Origin: Paenibacillus sp. BSR1-1
Lineage (GTDB): Bacteria > Bacillota > Bacilli > Bacillales > Cytobacillaceae
Assembly (NCBI RefSeq): GCF_030403775.1
Contig: NZ_JAQMWQ010000002.1
Location: forward strand, 425,747-489,746
DNA length: 64,000 nucleotides
Direction: 5' to 3'
Shown: piece by piece, positions 8,749-17,858 of the stretch
Position numbering within the stretch: position 1 is the stretch's first letter
Layout: each line of letters opens with the position of its first letter
Notes under the pieces: model-generated
What the model was told of the DNA's origin: nothing
Databases searched by the model: none
The model's input: the letters and a program-made list of their open reading frames with translations, nothing else
Made by a program: the position numbers and the translations under genes

Positions 8749-10329
8749 TTGGAGCTCGATACATTTCTACACAATTTGCATTTTGACCAGGAAAAAGTCT
8801 TTCCGCCTGATTGGCAGGTGGACTGGGAAGATGGACCCCTGCCCTATAAACTGTATCGCGGCTTACCAGTGATTCCTCTCAACACAAAAAAACCTTTATC
8901 CCTCAAGCGAGGAGATTCCCAGCAAAAACCAAGTCTGGAGGAGTTTGGCCATTTCTTATGGTATGTATATGGCCTGACACAATATTCACAAACCGCAATA
9001 AACGTTGGAACGGTTGAAAATGATGTCATGTTTGCCCAATCAAAAAGGAGATTTGTTCCCTCCGGAGGAGCGTTGTATCCCAGTGAATTATATGTTTATG
9101 TAAATCTAGAGGGAGCTCCAAATGGAATTTACCATTACGATGCGGCCCATCACCGCCTTGTTTTGCTGCGAGAAGGAAACTACGACTCCTACTTATCTAG
9201 AAGTCTTGGTAACGGTTATGATATTTCAAGCAGTTTTTGCACCGTTTTTGTCTCAACGATGTTTTGGAAAAATTTCTATAAATACAATAACTTTTCTTAT
9301 AGGCTCCAAGGGTTAGATGCAGGAGTGTTAATAGGGCAAACGTTGGAAGCGGCCGATCAGATGGGGTTTTCCTCTCGCGTCTGCTATCAATTTCTTGATC
9401 CGGCCATCAATCATTTACTGGGATTATCTGAAAAGGAAGAAAGTGTATATGCGGTTATTCCATTAGCCCTACAGCAGCCTATCCATTATGTTGACAATGA
9501 GAATAATCGAGATATTGTTTCTGCGGCTGAATTATGCAGGGAAATTCCCATGTTGAAACATGTATATTATAACCGATCAAAGCGAGTCCTTGATTATCCG
9601 ATGCTGAGAAAACTTACTGAGGCATCGAGGATAGAAACGACTGAGTCATTTGTGAAAATCATGAAACATAAAAGTGAAACGCTTTTGTTAAGTACTGAGA
9701 TGTTATTTTTGCCCTTAACAGAACGCTTATCGTACAATTTCACATCTATTTGCAGGGAGCGCCGTTCACCTGATAGCGATTTTGTTTTGAGAAATGTAAG
9801 CCAAATTCAACTTTCGACTTTGTTAAAAGAGACATTTTCCTTCTCGTATCAAAATGACCTTGATGAAACAGAAGGACAGATAGGGACTCGTTTTTCACTG
9901 TATGGCAGTTTTTATAACGTCGAAGGCGTTCCAAATGGTACCTACTCCTATGAAAATAGTACTCATGCACTGCGGAGAATTAATCAAGGTGATTACCGGC
10001 AGCTTTTACATTTTGGATTAACAATGCCCAATGTGAATCTGTTTCAAGTTCCGTTATGTATGCATGTCGTGGGAAACAAGGATTACAACAAAGATGAGTT
10101 GGGGTATAGAGGATATCGTATTCAACAAATGGAGGCGGGCATTCTCGTGCAGCGGCTGCTCTTGATGTCGGGTGCCTTAGGGATGGGGGGCCATCCATTG
10201 CTGGGTTTCAATGTGAACCAATGTGATGAACTTTACAGGATCAATTCGAAAGGGAAAACCAGCTTGATTAAAATCCCGGTTGGAACCTATCGTCCTCGCG
10301 CCTGGTTACAGGGAAGTTTGCTAAGCTAG
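8749..10329 (+). CDS. SagB-type FMN-dependent TOMM dehydrogenase, tandem nitroreductase domains
   Basis: A 526-residue protein starting at TTG after a strong AGGAGG. It has two nitroreductase-like halves: the first around 65-225 (RRFVPSGGALYPSELYVYV, GVLIGQTLEAADQMGFSSRV), the second around 335-520 (QMEAGILVQRLLLMSGALGMG). SagB enzymes oxidise azolines to azoles with FMN, the last step of thiazole formation, so it should act after the YcaO complex on the Cys-rich precursor. The duplicated layout is usual in heterocycloanthracin loci. No transporter or immunity gene follows; the thi operon begins next. Confidence 0.9.
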   Translation: MELDTFLHNLHFDQEKVFPPDWQVDWEDGPLPYKLYRGLPVIPLNTKKPLSLKRGDSQQKPSLEEFGHFLWYVYGLTQYSQTAINVGTVENDVMFAQSKRRFVPSGGALYPSELYVYVNLEGAPNGIYHYDAAHHRLVLLREGNYDSYLSRSLGNGYDISSSFCTVFVSTMFWKNFYKYNNFSYRLQGLDAGVLIGQTLEAADQMGFSSRVCYQFLDPAINHLLGLSEKEESVYAVIPLALQQPIHYVDNENNRDIVSAAELCREIPMLKHVYYNRSKRVLDYPMLRKLTEASRIETTESFVKIMKHKSETLLLSTEMLFLPLTERLSYNFTSICRERRSPDSDFVLRNVSQIQLSTLLKETFSFSYQNDLDETEGQIGTRFSLYGSFYNVEGVPNGTYSYENSTHALRRINQGDYRQLLHFGLTMPNVNLFQVPLCMHVVGNKDYNKDELGYRGYRIQQMEAGILVQRLLLMSGALGMGGHPLLGFNVNQCDELYRINSKGKTSLIKIPVGTYRPRAWLQGSLLS

Positions 10330-10411
10330 TATAAAAAAGTTATTTATCTTTTCTAATAGAAGTGGTAACATTATCCTTATAGGTTAACATGACAAATGAA
10401 TATTTTAAGCA

Positions 10412-10508
10412 ATTCCGCTAGAGGTGCCTTTTTAAAGGGCTGAGATTGAAGTGTTACTTCGGGACTCTATGAACCTGATCTGGGTAATACCAGCGTAGGG
10501 AAGTGGAA
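10412..10508 (+). promoter_or_regulatory. TPP riboswitch (THI element)
   Basis: The conserved blocks GGCTGAGATTGAAG and GAACCTGATCTGGGTAATAC are present in order. P1 pairs TTCCGCT (10412-10418) with AGTGGAA (10502-10508). GGAAGTGG at 10499-10506 is identical to the 3' arm of the downstream terminator, so it can pair with CCACTTCC (10551-10558) as an antiterminator. TPP binding, by fixing P1, should release the terminator and switch the thi operon off. Confidence 0.96.
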
Positions 10509-10550
10509 ACTGGATATTTGATGAACCATCGTTTCTATTCAAATTTTCGA

Positions 10551-10581
10551 CCACTTCCTTACCATTTGGAAGTGGTTTTTT
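10551..10581 (+). terminator. riboswitch-controlled terminator
   Basis: Stem CCACTTCC/GGAAGTGG (10551-10558, 10568-10575) with a T-run. It is the expression platform of the TPP riboswitch. It lies inside the nominal upstream extension of the next reading frame, so that extension is not the true coding start. Confidence 0.92.
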
Positions 10582-10634
10582 GTTTTTCACTTTATTTCTT
10601 AGATAACTGGAATCTTCTTAAAGGGGGGACTTGT

Positions 10635-11252
10635 ATTTTCACTAGTATTAATGGTAAAGAGTTTCATATTATCTCCAATGGAAAAATGCCGATCGAGCAA
10701 TTATGTGAAATGGTAATGGATATTCACCCATATGTAACCGCGATTCACTTACGAGAGAAACAAAGATCAGCAAGGGACCTTTATCAAGCAGTTGAACTTT
10801 TAACAAAGAAAAACATACCCCTATCTAAGATCATGATTAATGATCGGGTCGATGTTGCCTTCGTAACAAGGGTCAGGGGAGTTCAATTAGCCTTTCATAG
10901 TTTAGAGGCAAACCTTGTAAAAGAAAATTTTCCTCAACTTGTGATAGGGAGTTCCATCCACTCCTATGAGGAAGGAGAAAAAGCAAAAGAGAACGGTGCT
11001 GATTATGTCTTATACGGCCATGTTTTCCCATCCCAATCAAAGCCAGGAATGAGACCTAAAGGACTAGAGGAATTATCTAGGATAACCAAACTGGACATTC
11101 CAGTGATTGCCATTGGCGGCATAACACCCGAAAATACGGGGCAAGTACTTCAGGCTGGGGCAAAGGGGATTGCAGTCATGTCAGGAGTTTTAGAAGCGCC
11201 CGATCCGTTATCCGCTGTAAAAGCTTACATTCATGCATTAGAGGAGGGATAA
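10635..11252 (+). CDS. tenI: thiazole tautomerase TenI (ThiE-like fold)
   Basis: About 205 residues with the TIM-barrel pattern of TenI/ThiE: HIISNGK, HLREKQRSARDL, IMINDRVDVA, GVQLAFHS, VIGSSIHSYEEGEKAKENGADYVLYGHVF, PVIAIGGITPENT and a C-terminal AKGIAVMSG. TenI aromatises the thiazole phosphate made by ThiG. QLAFHS rather than HLGQ favours TenI over ThiE. The upstream ATG at 10503 lies within the riboswitch and its terminator, so it is unlikely. No ATG/GTG/TTG suits the start of the fold; ATT at 10635, six bases after GGGGGG, is my best guess. First gene of tenI-thiO-thiS-thiG-thiF. Confidence 0.85.
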   Translation: MFTSINGKEFHIISNGKMPIEQLCEMVMDIHPYVTAIHLREKQRSARDLYQAVELLTKKNIPLSKIMINDRVDVAFVTRVRGVQLAFHSLEANLVKENFPQLVIGSSIHSYEEGEKAKENGADYVLYGHVFPSQSKPGMRPKGLEELSRITKLDIPVIAIGGITPENTGQVLQAGAKGIAVMSGVLEAPDPLSAVKAYIHALEEG

Positions 11253-11253
11253 A

Positions 11254-12393
11254 GTGGAAAATTCTTTTGATGTTGCCATCATTGGTGGAGGAATTAACGG
11301 GACCTCCATTGCCTATCAACTATCCAAAATGGGAAGAAAAGTAATCATCATTGAGAAAGATCAATTGGCTTGCCAAGCGTCAAGTGCGGCCGCCGGAATG
11401 CTGGCAGCACAAGCGGAGATTGAACAAGACGGACCTTTATTCCAGTTGGCTTTAAAAAGTCAGGCGATGTTTCCTGCAATCACAAGTGAGTTATATGAAT
11501 ACTCAGGAATCGATATCGAATATGTGAATAAAGGGATGTTCAAAATTGCTGAGACCGAAGCAATAGCAAACGAAGTAAAAATGCAGGTCGCCTTCCAAAG
11601 GAAATGGGATCCAGCGATTAAATGGCTGGATGCAAAGGAATTACAAGAAATGGAACCATCCCTTTCGCCAAATGTAGTCGGAGCGATGTATCTCCCTAAC
11701 GATGGACATGTGCAGCCAACAAAGTTAACCGAAGCGTTTGCCAAAGCGGCTGTCTATTTTGGTGCGGAAATACGCGAAAACACGGAAGTCCTTTCGTTTA
11801 TTTTTGAAAATGGACAGGTGAAAGGGGTTAAAACTACCCAAGGCATCATACATAGCGAGCAAGTGGTCATAGCAACTGGGGCTTGGGCGGCGAAATTAAT
11901 GCGTGAATCTGGGCTGGATATTAGTGTTTACCCTGTTAAAGGGGAATGCTTTTCGATAAAAACGGATAAACCGATCATCAACACGACGATTTTTTCCGAT
12001 AAACGCTGCTACTTGGTCCCAAAACGAAATGGGGAAATTTATATTGGGGCTACCATGGTTGAACATACCTTTGATAACAAGGTAACGCCAGAAGGAATTG
12101 CTACATTAATAGAAAGAGCTTCTCAACTTGTTCCCGAGATCAAGGAGGCAGCATGGGAGCGGGTGTGGTCGGGAATTCGGCCGCAAACTGCCGATGGACT
12201 TCCTTACCTTGGTGAGCATCCCCACTGGAAGGGACTGTTTGTTGCCTCAGGGCATTTTCGAAATGGGATTTTATTAAGTCCGATTACAGGGAAACTAGTA
12301 GCTGATCTATTGGCAGGCAGATTGCTAGATGAGAGTCTTCTCTCAGCATTTCAACTAGAAAGACATAAAGAAACGATAGGTTTGGGAGGTTAA
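11254..12393 (+). CDS. thiO: glycine oxidase ThiO
   Basis: A 379-residue FAD-dependent oxidase of the DAO family that turns glycine into the iminoglycine needed for thiazole synthesis. It has an N-terminal dinucleotide-binding motif IIGGGINGTSIAYQL, then EKDQLACQASSAAAGML. Near the C-terminus is WSGIRPQTADGLPYLG, followed by GHFRNGILLSPITG, typical of ThiO. It starts at GTG after GAGGAGGG, one base beyond the tenI stop. Gene order matches the Bacillus thi operon, except that tenA and thiD are absent here. Confidence 0.95.
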   Translation: MENSFDVAIIGGGINGTSIAYQLSKMGRKVIIIEKDQLACQASSAAAGMLAAQAEIEQDGPLFQLALKSQAMFPAITSELYEYSGIDIEYVNKGMFKIAETEAIANEVKMQVAFQRKWDPAIKWLDAKELQEMEPSLSPNVVGAMYLPNDGHVQPTKLTEAFAKAAVYFGAEIRENTEVLSFIFENGQVKGVKTTQGIIHSEQVVIATGAWAAKLMRESGLDISVYPVKGECFSIKTDKPIINTTIFSDKRCYLVPKRNGEIYIGATMVEHTFDNKVTPEGIATLIERASQLVPEIKEAAWERVWSGIRPQTADGLPYLGEHPHWKGLFVASGHFRNGILLSPITGKLVADLLAGRLLDESLLSAFQLERHKETIGLGG

Positions 12394-12395
12394 AT

Positions 12396-12599
12396 ATGAA
12401 GGTATTATTGAATGGTGAGAGGGTCCAATTGCCAGAGCATGTTTTGTTTGTTTCAGATGTTCTTAACCATTATGAAATCCACGATAAAGTCGTTGTCGTA
12501 GAAGTGAACGGTGAGATATTAACCAAGTTAGAGCACCAAAGTACTAGATTAGCAGATAAAGATAAAATTGAAATAGTCCATTTTGTAGGAGGCGGTTGA
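12396..12599 (+). CDS. thiS: sulfur carrier protein ThiS
   Basis: A 67-residue beta-grasp protein. Its C-terminal Gly-Gly is adenylylated by ThiF and then thiocarboxylated to deliver sulfur to ThiG. It ends EIVHFVGGG, the expected terminus. Two bases after thiO, overlapping the thiG start. Confidence 0.93.
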   Translation: MKVLLNGERVQLPEHVLFVSDVLNHYEIHDKVVVVEVNGEILTKLEHQSTRLADKDKIEIVHFVGGG

Positions 12600-12601
12600 T
12601 G

Positions 12602-13369
12602 ATGTTAAAAATCGGTTCATTATCCTTTCAATCTCGTTTGTTACTGGGAACAGGAAAGTATCCAAGCTTTGAAAGCCAGAAGGAAGCCGTGGAAGTTTCC
12701 GAAGCAGAAATCCTTACGTTTGCAGTTAGACGTATGAATATTTTTGAATCAAGCCAGCCGAATTTTTTAGAACAGCTAGACACCAATAAATATACGCTTT
12801 TGCCCAATACTGCAGGAGCAAAAACCGCAGCGGAGGCTGTCCGGATCGCCAAATTAGCCAAAGCTTCAGGCCTATGCGATATGATTAAAGTGGAAGTGAT
12901 CGGCTGTGATAAAACATTGCTCCCTGACCCGATTGAAACCTTAAAAGCCACAGAGGAATTAGTGAAGGAAGGATTTATTGTCCTGCCGTATACCTCCGAT
13001 GATGTGGTTTTAGCCAGGAAGCTTCAAGAAGCCGGTTGTCATGCTGTCATGCCAGGGGCATCGCCAATTGGATCTGGTCAAGGAATTATCAACCCAGTTA
13101 ACCTGAGCTTTATTATCGAACAAGCGGTCGTTCCTGTGATTGTGGATGCAGGGATTGGCTCACCAGCGGATGCGGCTTTGGCAATGGAATTAGGAGCGGA
13201 TGGGGTGTTATTAAATACGGCTGTGTCAGCGGCCAAGGATCCAGTAAAAATGGCCAAAGCAATGAAACTAGCGATAGAAGCGGGACGATTAGGCTATGAA
13301 GCCGGCCGAATCGAGAAAAAGAGATATGCAACAGCAAGCAGTCCAAAGGAAGGAATGAGTATCGGGTGA
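12602..13369 (+). CDS. thiG: thiazole synthase ThiG
   Basis: A 255-residue TIM barrel that builds the thiazole phosphate from deoxyxylulose phosphate, iminoglycine and ThiS thiocarboxylate. Family marks: [15 protein letters not shown] at the N-terminus, [69 protein letters not shown] and LLNTAV. The start at MLKIG aligns best with relatives; TTG at 12596 and ATG at 12599 are in-frame alternatives. Overlaps thiF by four bases. Confidence 0.96.
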   Translation: MLKIGSLSFQSRLLLGTGKYPSFESQKEAVEVSEAEILTFAVRRMNIFESSQPNFLEQLDTNKYTLLPNTAGAKTAAEAVRIAKLAKASGLCDMIKVEVIGCDKTLLPDPIETLKATEELVKEGFIVLPYTSDDVVLARKLQEAGCHAVMPGASPIGSGQGIINPVNLSFIIEQAVVPVIVDAGIGSPADAALAMELGADGVLLNTAVSAAKDPVKMAKAMKLAIEAGRLGYEAGRIEKKRYATASSPKEGMSIG

Positions 13370-14385
13370 ATAATCGGTACTCAAGGCAAGAGCTATTTTC
13401 ACCGATTGGAAAAGCAGGGCAGCAGCGAATTTCCAATAAACACGTACTCATTATCGGAGTGGGAGCACTCGGGTCAGGATGTGCGGAAGCACTCGTTCGA
13501 GCTGGAATTGGAAAACTAACCATCGTGGATCGTGATTATGTGGAATGGTCCAATTTACAGCGGCAGCAATTATACTCAGAAGAAGATGCCAAAAACCGGA
13601 TTCCCAAAGTGATCGCAGCCAAAAATCGCTTAACAGATATTAACTCGTCAGTGGCCATTGAGGCCATCGTCGGGGATGCTACAGTCATAGAGCTGGAAGA
13701 CTGGGCTCAAAAAGTAGATTTGATTATGGATGCAACAGATAATTTCGAAACCAGAATGATCATCAACGATGTATCGCAAAAAGTGGGTGTCCCATGGATT
13801 TACGGTGCTTGTGTTGGAAGCTATGGAATTTCCTACACGATTATTCCTGAAAAGACACCTTGCCTTTCGTGTTTATTAGATACGGTTCCTCTAGGGGGAT
13901 TAACTTGTGACACAGCAGGGATTATAAGTCCAGCAGTGAATATGGTCGTTTCTTATCAAATAAGTGATGCCTTGAAAATTTTGGTCGGTGATATGGATTC
14001 ATTAAGAAACAAACTAGTTTCTTTTGATTTATGGAAAAACCAATTTAGTGCCGTCCAAGTGGATAAATTGAAAAAGGCGGACTGTCCTTCTTGCGGGAAT
14101 GAACGCTCTTACCCTTTTTTATCCTTTGATAATCAAACAAAATCAGCTGTCTTATGCGGGAGAGATTCTGTGCAGATCCGACCTTCCATTCCTACCGTAA
14201 TGGATTTAGAAGCGTTAGAAATCATATTGGCGAGAAATGGCGGAACAGTACAGCGAAATTCTTTCCTTTTATCTTATACATTAGACTCACACCGATTAGT
14301 CGTTTTTAAAGACGGAAGGGTGTTAGTCCACGGAACGAAGGATATTTCCGAAGCAAAGGCGCTATATCATCGATACTTGGGTTAA
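13366..14385 (+). CDS. thiF: ThiS adenylyltransferase ThiF (HesA/MoeB/ThiF family)
   Basis: A 339-residue E1-like enzyme that adenylylates the ThiS C-terminus. [19 protein letters not shown] is the nucleotide-binding loop, SNLQRQ the arginine finger, and DATDNFETR the Mg-binding part. CLSCLL and CPSCGN form the CxxC zinc site; GLTCDTAG carries the likely catalytic Cys. It starts at GTG overlapping the thiG stop. A rhodanese-like tail is absent; about 60 C-terminal residues follow the zinc site. Confidence 0.93.
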   Translation: MNNRYSRQELFSPIGKAGQQRISNKHVLIIGVGALGSGCAEALVRAGIGKLTIVDRDYVEWSNLQRQQLYSEEDAKNRIPKVIAAKNRLTDINSSVAIEAIVGDATVIELEDWAQKVDLIMDATDNFETRMIINDVSQKVGVPWIYGACVGSYGISYTIIPEKTPCLSCLLDTVPLGGLTCDTAGIISPAVNMVVSYQISDALKILVGDMDSLRNKLVSFDLWKNQFSAVQVDKLKKADCPSCGNERSYPFLSFDNQTKSAVLCGRDSVQIRPSIPTVMDLEALEIILARNGGTVQRNSFLLSYTLDSHRLVVFKDGRVLVHGTKDISEAKALYHRYLG

Positions 14386-14413
14386 TTTTATTGATGAAAA
14401 TAAAGATACATTG

Positions 14414-14452
14414 AAAAAGAAGAACTGCCTATAATAGCAGCTCTTCTTTTTT
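14414..14452. terminator. terminator of the thi operon
   Basis: Stem AAGAAGAACTGC/GCAGCTCTTCTT with one mismatch, A-run before and T-run after; serves thiF and probably the convergent regulator gene. Confidence 0.85.
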
Positions 14453-14526
14453 ACTTGATGAACGGCTTTTTATTGCTGGGCGAATAACAAAAAAGGTAAT
14501 CGGGTATAAAGTTAAAAAGATTATGC

Positions 14527-15489
14527 TTATTGGCAGTATAATCCTAATCTTTCTTGTAAACCTTCTAAGACTTCTTCTGGCATTTCCCTGACCTTAATAT
14601 CCCCACCTAGAAAAAGGAGCCAATTTGTTATTTCGGCCAATTCTTCGGGCTTATGAACATTGATAAAAGTCTTTAGAATGGCTGTGGCTTGGTATGGATT
14701 CGTATAGGAAATGGAAACATTTAAAGGATGGTATTTTCTGAACTGGGCAATCGCTTTTGGACCAAGTTCAAGGACTAGGTTGATTACTTCTTCCTGCTTA
14801 CTTAGCTTTTCTAAAATTCTTTTCTTACTTAATCTTTTTTTCGTTGGGTAGGGTATGACATTGGTGAGATCGTCCACAGGAAAAATCTGCTTCTTTTCTT
14901 CGTTTAAGTCAAACCCTTCAATCATCCAGAGGCTTTTCTCACGATAAAGGTGCAAGAGATAAATTGGATAAGACTTTATTACATTCTCTTCGTTGATGGT
15001 AATCAATAAATAGCGATCCAAAAGAAGGATTTGAATTAGTTCTTCTAACATCGGATGAGGGAGGTCTGACAGATCAAGCAGGTCGGGATTATGGGGATTG
15101 GTGCCTTCAAATAGCAAGATTTGATTTAAAAGAACAAGGTCATCCTGCTGGTTTTTTGAGATGAGGCCCAGTAATTTTTCAGCTAAAGACTGACGACTCT
15201 TTAGATAGGGGAGTTGTTGATTTCTCGTGGCCATAAAGGCAATAAAAAGAGCCTTGACCTCATTATCGGTAAAGCGAACATCGGGCAGGACAGAGTTGTG
15301 CATGACAAAGTAGCCCCCATCCCTCCCAACTTCAGCGACAAGCGGCATCCCCATGGCTTCAATTTCTCTGATATCTCTAATTGCGGTTGAACGAGAGATG
15401 TTAAATTCTTGCATGATTTCAGAAATTGTAAAGTGAGCGCGGTTGTTGATATACCGCATAATGATATTAATCCGTTCAACTTTTTTCAT
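14527..15489 (-). CDS. YafY-like HTH/WYL-domain transcriptional regulator
   Basis: A 320-residue protein. Residues 1-60 form a DeoR-like winged HTH (RINIIMRYINNRAHFTISEI, then STAIRDIREIEAMG). The middle is a WYL-type ligand domain (YLLHLYREKSLWMIEGFD) and the end a WCX-like region. Such regulators often control a divergent neighbour. Divergently placed are two small genes at 15598 and 16099, which I infer are its targets. The ribosome site AGGAG lies 6 bases from ATG. The ligand is unknown. Confidence 0.88.
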   Translation of the reverse strand: MKKVERINIIMRYINNRAHFTISEIMQEFNISRSTAIRDIREIEAMGMPLVAEVGRDGGYFVMHNSVLPDVRFTDNEVKALFIAFMATRNQQLPYLKSRQSLAEKLLGLISKNQQDDLVLLNQILLFEGTNPHNPDLLDLSDLPHPMLEELIQILLLDRYLLITINEENVIKSYPIYLLHLYREKSLWMIEGFDLNEEKKQIFPVDDLTNVIPYPTKKRLSKKRILEKLSKQEEVINLVLELGPKAIAQFRKYHPLNVSISYTNPYQATAILKTFINVHKPEELAEITNWLLFLGGDIKVREMPEEVLEGLQERLGLYCQ

Positions 15490-15597
15490 CGGGACTCCTA
15501 AACAGTATCATTTTTTGACATGATTTAAGGCTATGATAAAGCTATCAAGTGAAGAACGCAAGTCATTTGATAAATTTAAAAAAGGAAGGTTTTGAAT

Positions 15598-16077
15598 ATG
15601 ACAAATTATACATTAGAAGAAAAAGATAGCTTTACCGTTTTAGGTTTTGGAACTGAGCTTAAGAGCAAGTACACAGACTTTGCTGGTTTAAATAAGGAAA
15701 AGTCAGACTTCTGGCAGGCCGTCAGCCAAGATGGAAGGCTAGATGCTTTAAAAGCCTTAGCTTCAAATGACTATATCTTTGCCGTGAACGAAGCGGTGAA
15801 TAACAAGATGATGCATTATGCTGGTGTCATGTCAGAAGCATCGACACCAGAAGTTGACAGAGTGATCCAATTTCCTAAGGGAGAATACCTAGTTGTTAAA
15901 GGGGAAGGGACGACGGCTGATGAATTGAATAATAAGCTTGCTGGCATTGCCTTTGGTCAAGTCTTGCCGGAAGCAAAGAATTTTGCTTATGTTGGTGCGC
16001 CAAATGCAACGGTTGAGATGGGGCAGCGAAACGGCTTAGTTTTTGGTGAAATGTGGATTCCTGTTGTTAGGAAATAA
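15598..16077 (+). CDS. GyrI-like/effector-binding domain protein (YdeE type)
   Basis: A 159-residue protein resembling the small-molecule binding domain found alone or fused to AraC/MerR regulators. Supporting stretches are FTVLGFGTEL at the N-terminus, HYAGVMSEAS in the middle, then YLVVKGEGTTADELNNKLAG and a C-terminal EMWIPVV. It starts at the ATG preceded by GGAAGG; the TTG six bases upstream lies between the Shine-Dalgarno and that ATG. Probably co-transcribed with the next gene and controlled by the divergent WYL regulator (inference). Confidence 0.72.
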   Translation: MTNYTLEEKDSFTVLGFGTELKSKYTDFAGLNKEKSDFWQAVSQDGRLDALKALASNDYIFAVNEAVNNKMMHYAGVMSEASTPEVDRVIQFPKGEYLVVKGEGTTADELNNKLAGIAFGQVLPEAKNFAYVGAPNATVEMGQRNGLVFGEMWIPVVRK

Positions 16078-16098
16078 AGGGATAAAGGAGGGAAGGAA

Positions 16099-16560
16099 AT
16101 GTCCAATATCGTTGATTTTAAAAATGTGTCTACGGTTGGTTTAGAGTCTTCACCTGTAGTAGAAGCGCTTGCTGGTTTACGTGCTCATGAAGCCCGTTAC
16201 TTTATGAACAAATACAAGCATGAATTTACAGTTGTACCAGCAAGCGAGTCCTGCCAGACTCTTGATTATGTGAACCGAATTCTGAAAGAACGTGATATCG
16301 AGTTTGCGGCCAAACCTTTAGAAACGTCTCGTTTTCAAGTGGAAAATATCAAAATGGCCTACGTCTTTTATGAGGATGGTCTTTCGGTCAATGTCATGTA
16401 TACGGTTGATGACCCTAAGAAGCGGGCCGTTGGTTTTAAGCTTTCTGAAGGGATGGAGGTACCGAAGGAGTTAGAAGATAAGTTCAAGTTTGCTAGGCAA
16501 AAATCTAAACTAGCTGGAACAATTCGGGGCTCATTTTTTGTCATTAAAGGTGAATATTAA
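16099..16560 (+). CDS. conserved protein of unknown function
   Basis: A 153-residue soluble protein with no family I recognise. It contains a LRAHEARYFMNKYKHEF segment, then alternating short strands. It has no signal peptide or membrane helix. It starts 21 bases after the effector-binding gene, behind an AAGGAGGGAAGG ribosome site, so the two form a pair, followed by a strong terminator. Confidence 0.7.
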   Translation: MSNIVDFKNVSTVGLESSPVVEALAGLRAHEARYFMNKYKHEFTVVPASESCQTLDYVNRILKERDIEFAAKPLETSRFQVENIKMAYVFYEDGLSVNVMYTVDDPKKRAVGFKLSEGMEVPKELEDKFKFARQKSKLAGTIRGSFFVIKGEY

Positions 16561-16582
16561 AGTAAGCAAAAGCGCAAACGAC

Positions 16583-16620
16583 AATACCCTCACAAATCAA
16601 TATTTGTGAGGGTATTTTTG
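16583..16620 (+). terminator. strong intrinsic terminator
   Basis: Perfect 15-base stem from AATACCCTCACAAAT to its complement across a four-base CAAT loop, then a T-rich tail. Confidence 0.92.
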
Positions 16621-16692
16621 TTTAAGGAAATAGGTACTTTATAAAATTTTTTCGGCTAATTGTTGACGGATACTTTATTAAAATAATTTCAT

Positions 16693-16722
16693 TTACCACC
16701 AATTACGCAACTAGTTTATAAT
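16693..16722 (+). promoter_or_regulatory. candidate promoter for the Wadjet operon
   Basis: TTACCA, an 18-base spacer, then a perfect TATAAT at 16717-16722, about 60 bases before the first start codon. The -35 box is weak. Confidence 0.4.
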
Positions 16723-16784
16723 TAAAGGATGACCAAATTGGATAGCATGAGTCTATTTCTATGAAACTAAGAAGCTTTAAGTAG

Positions 16785-17858
16785 GTGAATACCATCGATA
16801 TCATTGAAACACGGGTGAGAGGTTTTATTGGAGATATTCAACACCCTAAACAAAAAAAGAAAATAAATATAAACGACTTAGAACTTCAGCTGCGCAAGCT
16901 TTTGGATGATTATGATGAAATGGACGGTTATACCTTGTTTTATCGTGCCATTGAAACCATGCAAACGGAAGGACAACTTATTCCTATTGAAAATAATCAA
17001 TACAATGGAAAAAACCCAGCACTTGCCTTATATTACTGGGTAAATATAAAAGTTCAAGAAAACCAATGGGACCGTCTTGAGATGATGAAATTAGGTGACC
17101 AGTTTGATTTTTCCTTTTATGAACGGCATCCCGAATGGCAAACGAAAGAGGAATGGGTACGAATCCAGAATGTCTATACATTTCTCCAATCCAGTCAGGA
17201 ACGGGAAATCGTGTCAGTCGAAGAAAGAAGCCTGGAGCTCTTTGACCATGAAAAATTTTTACTCGACAGTGATAGCTTTCCTGATGGAAAAGGATTTTTA
17301 GCTAGAATTGGAATATCAGAAGAGAAGTTAAAAATGGTGAACTACGGGGAGCCTTTTGTATTTTGGATGAAGCAAGGGAAAGAAATAAAAGATATTCAGC
17401 GAGTACTAATTGTCGAGAATCTATCTTTCTTTCATACTTCCATTAAGTTATTGGAAGCGGGTCAACTCGATTATGAACCTGAACTGATTATTTATGGTGA
17501 AGGGACTAAAATTGAACGGAGCTTTTCCTTTTTCTTTCGAATGTTTCCGCCAAAATCCTATCTTTTCTATTATGCAGGGGATCTTGATGCCGCGGGATAC
17601 GGGATCATCATTCGGCTTATCGAAAAATACCCGGATTCCTGTATTCAGCCAGCCTTAAAAATTTATCGCAAAATGCTTGAATGTCGAGAACAAAGGAATG
17701 ACCAAAAACAAGGCCAAACACCAAACATCCAATACCGTGATTTATTTTTTAAATGGTTTATGGAAGAGGAGCAAGAGCTGTTACGGCAATTATGGCAGGA
17801 AAATAAGCGGATTCCACAAGAAGTTTTAACAATCGAAACATGGAGGAAATGGATGTGA
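16785..17858 (+). CDS. jetD: Wadjet anti-plasmid protein JetD (TOPRIM nuclease subunit)
   Basis: A 357-residue protein carrying the C-terminal TOPRIM-like fold of JetD. VLIVENLSFFHTS near residue 205 holds the catalytic Glu, and YYAGDLDAAGYGIIIRL near 265 holds the DxD metal site. In Wadjet the SMC-like JetABC loops DNA and JetD cleaves small circular plasmids. It begins at GTG with only a weak ribosome site. It is the first gene, so the order is D-A-B-C rather than A-B-C-D. Overlaps jetA by a few bases. Confidence 0.85.
   Translation: MNTIDIIETRVRGFIGDIQHPKQKKKININDLELQLRKLLDDYDEMDGYTLFYRAIETMQTEGQLIPIENNQYNGKNPALALYYWVNIKVQENQWDRLEMMKLGDQFDFSFYERHPEWQTKEEWVRIQNVYTFLQSSQEREIVSVEERSLELFDHEKFLLDSDSFPDGKGFLARIGISEEKLKMVNYGEPFVFWMKQGKEIKDIQRVLIVENLSFFHTSIKLLEAGQLDYEPELIIYGEGTKIERSFSFFFRMFPPKSYLFYYAGDLDAAGYGIIIRLIEKYPDSCIQPALKIYRKMLECREQRNDQKQGQTPNIQYRDLFFKWFMEEEQELLRQLWQENKRIPQEVLTIETWRKWM

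Noticed and set aside
10503..10634. N-terminal extension of tenI from ATG at 10503
   Set aside because: It would translate the riboswitch 3' end and its terminator hairpin and matches nothing in the family.
13113..13523. 136-codon minus-strand frame over thiG/thiF
   Set aside because: Fully covered by two unmistakable thi genes on the + strand.
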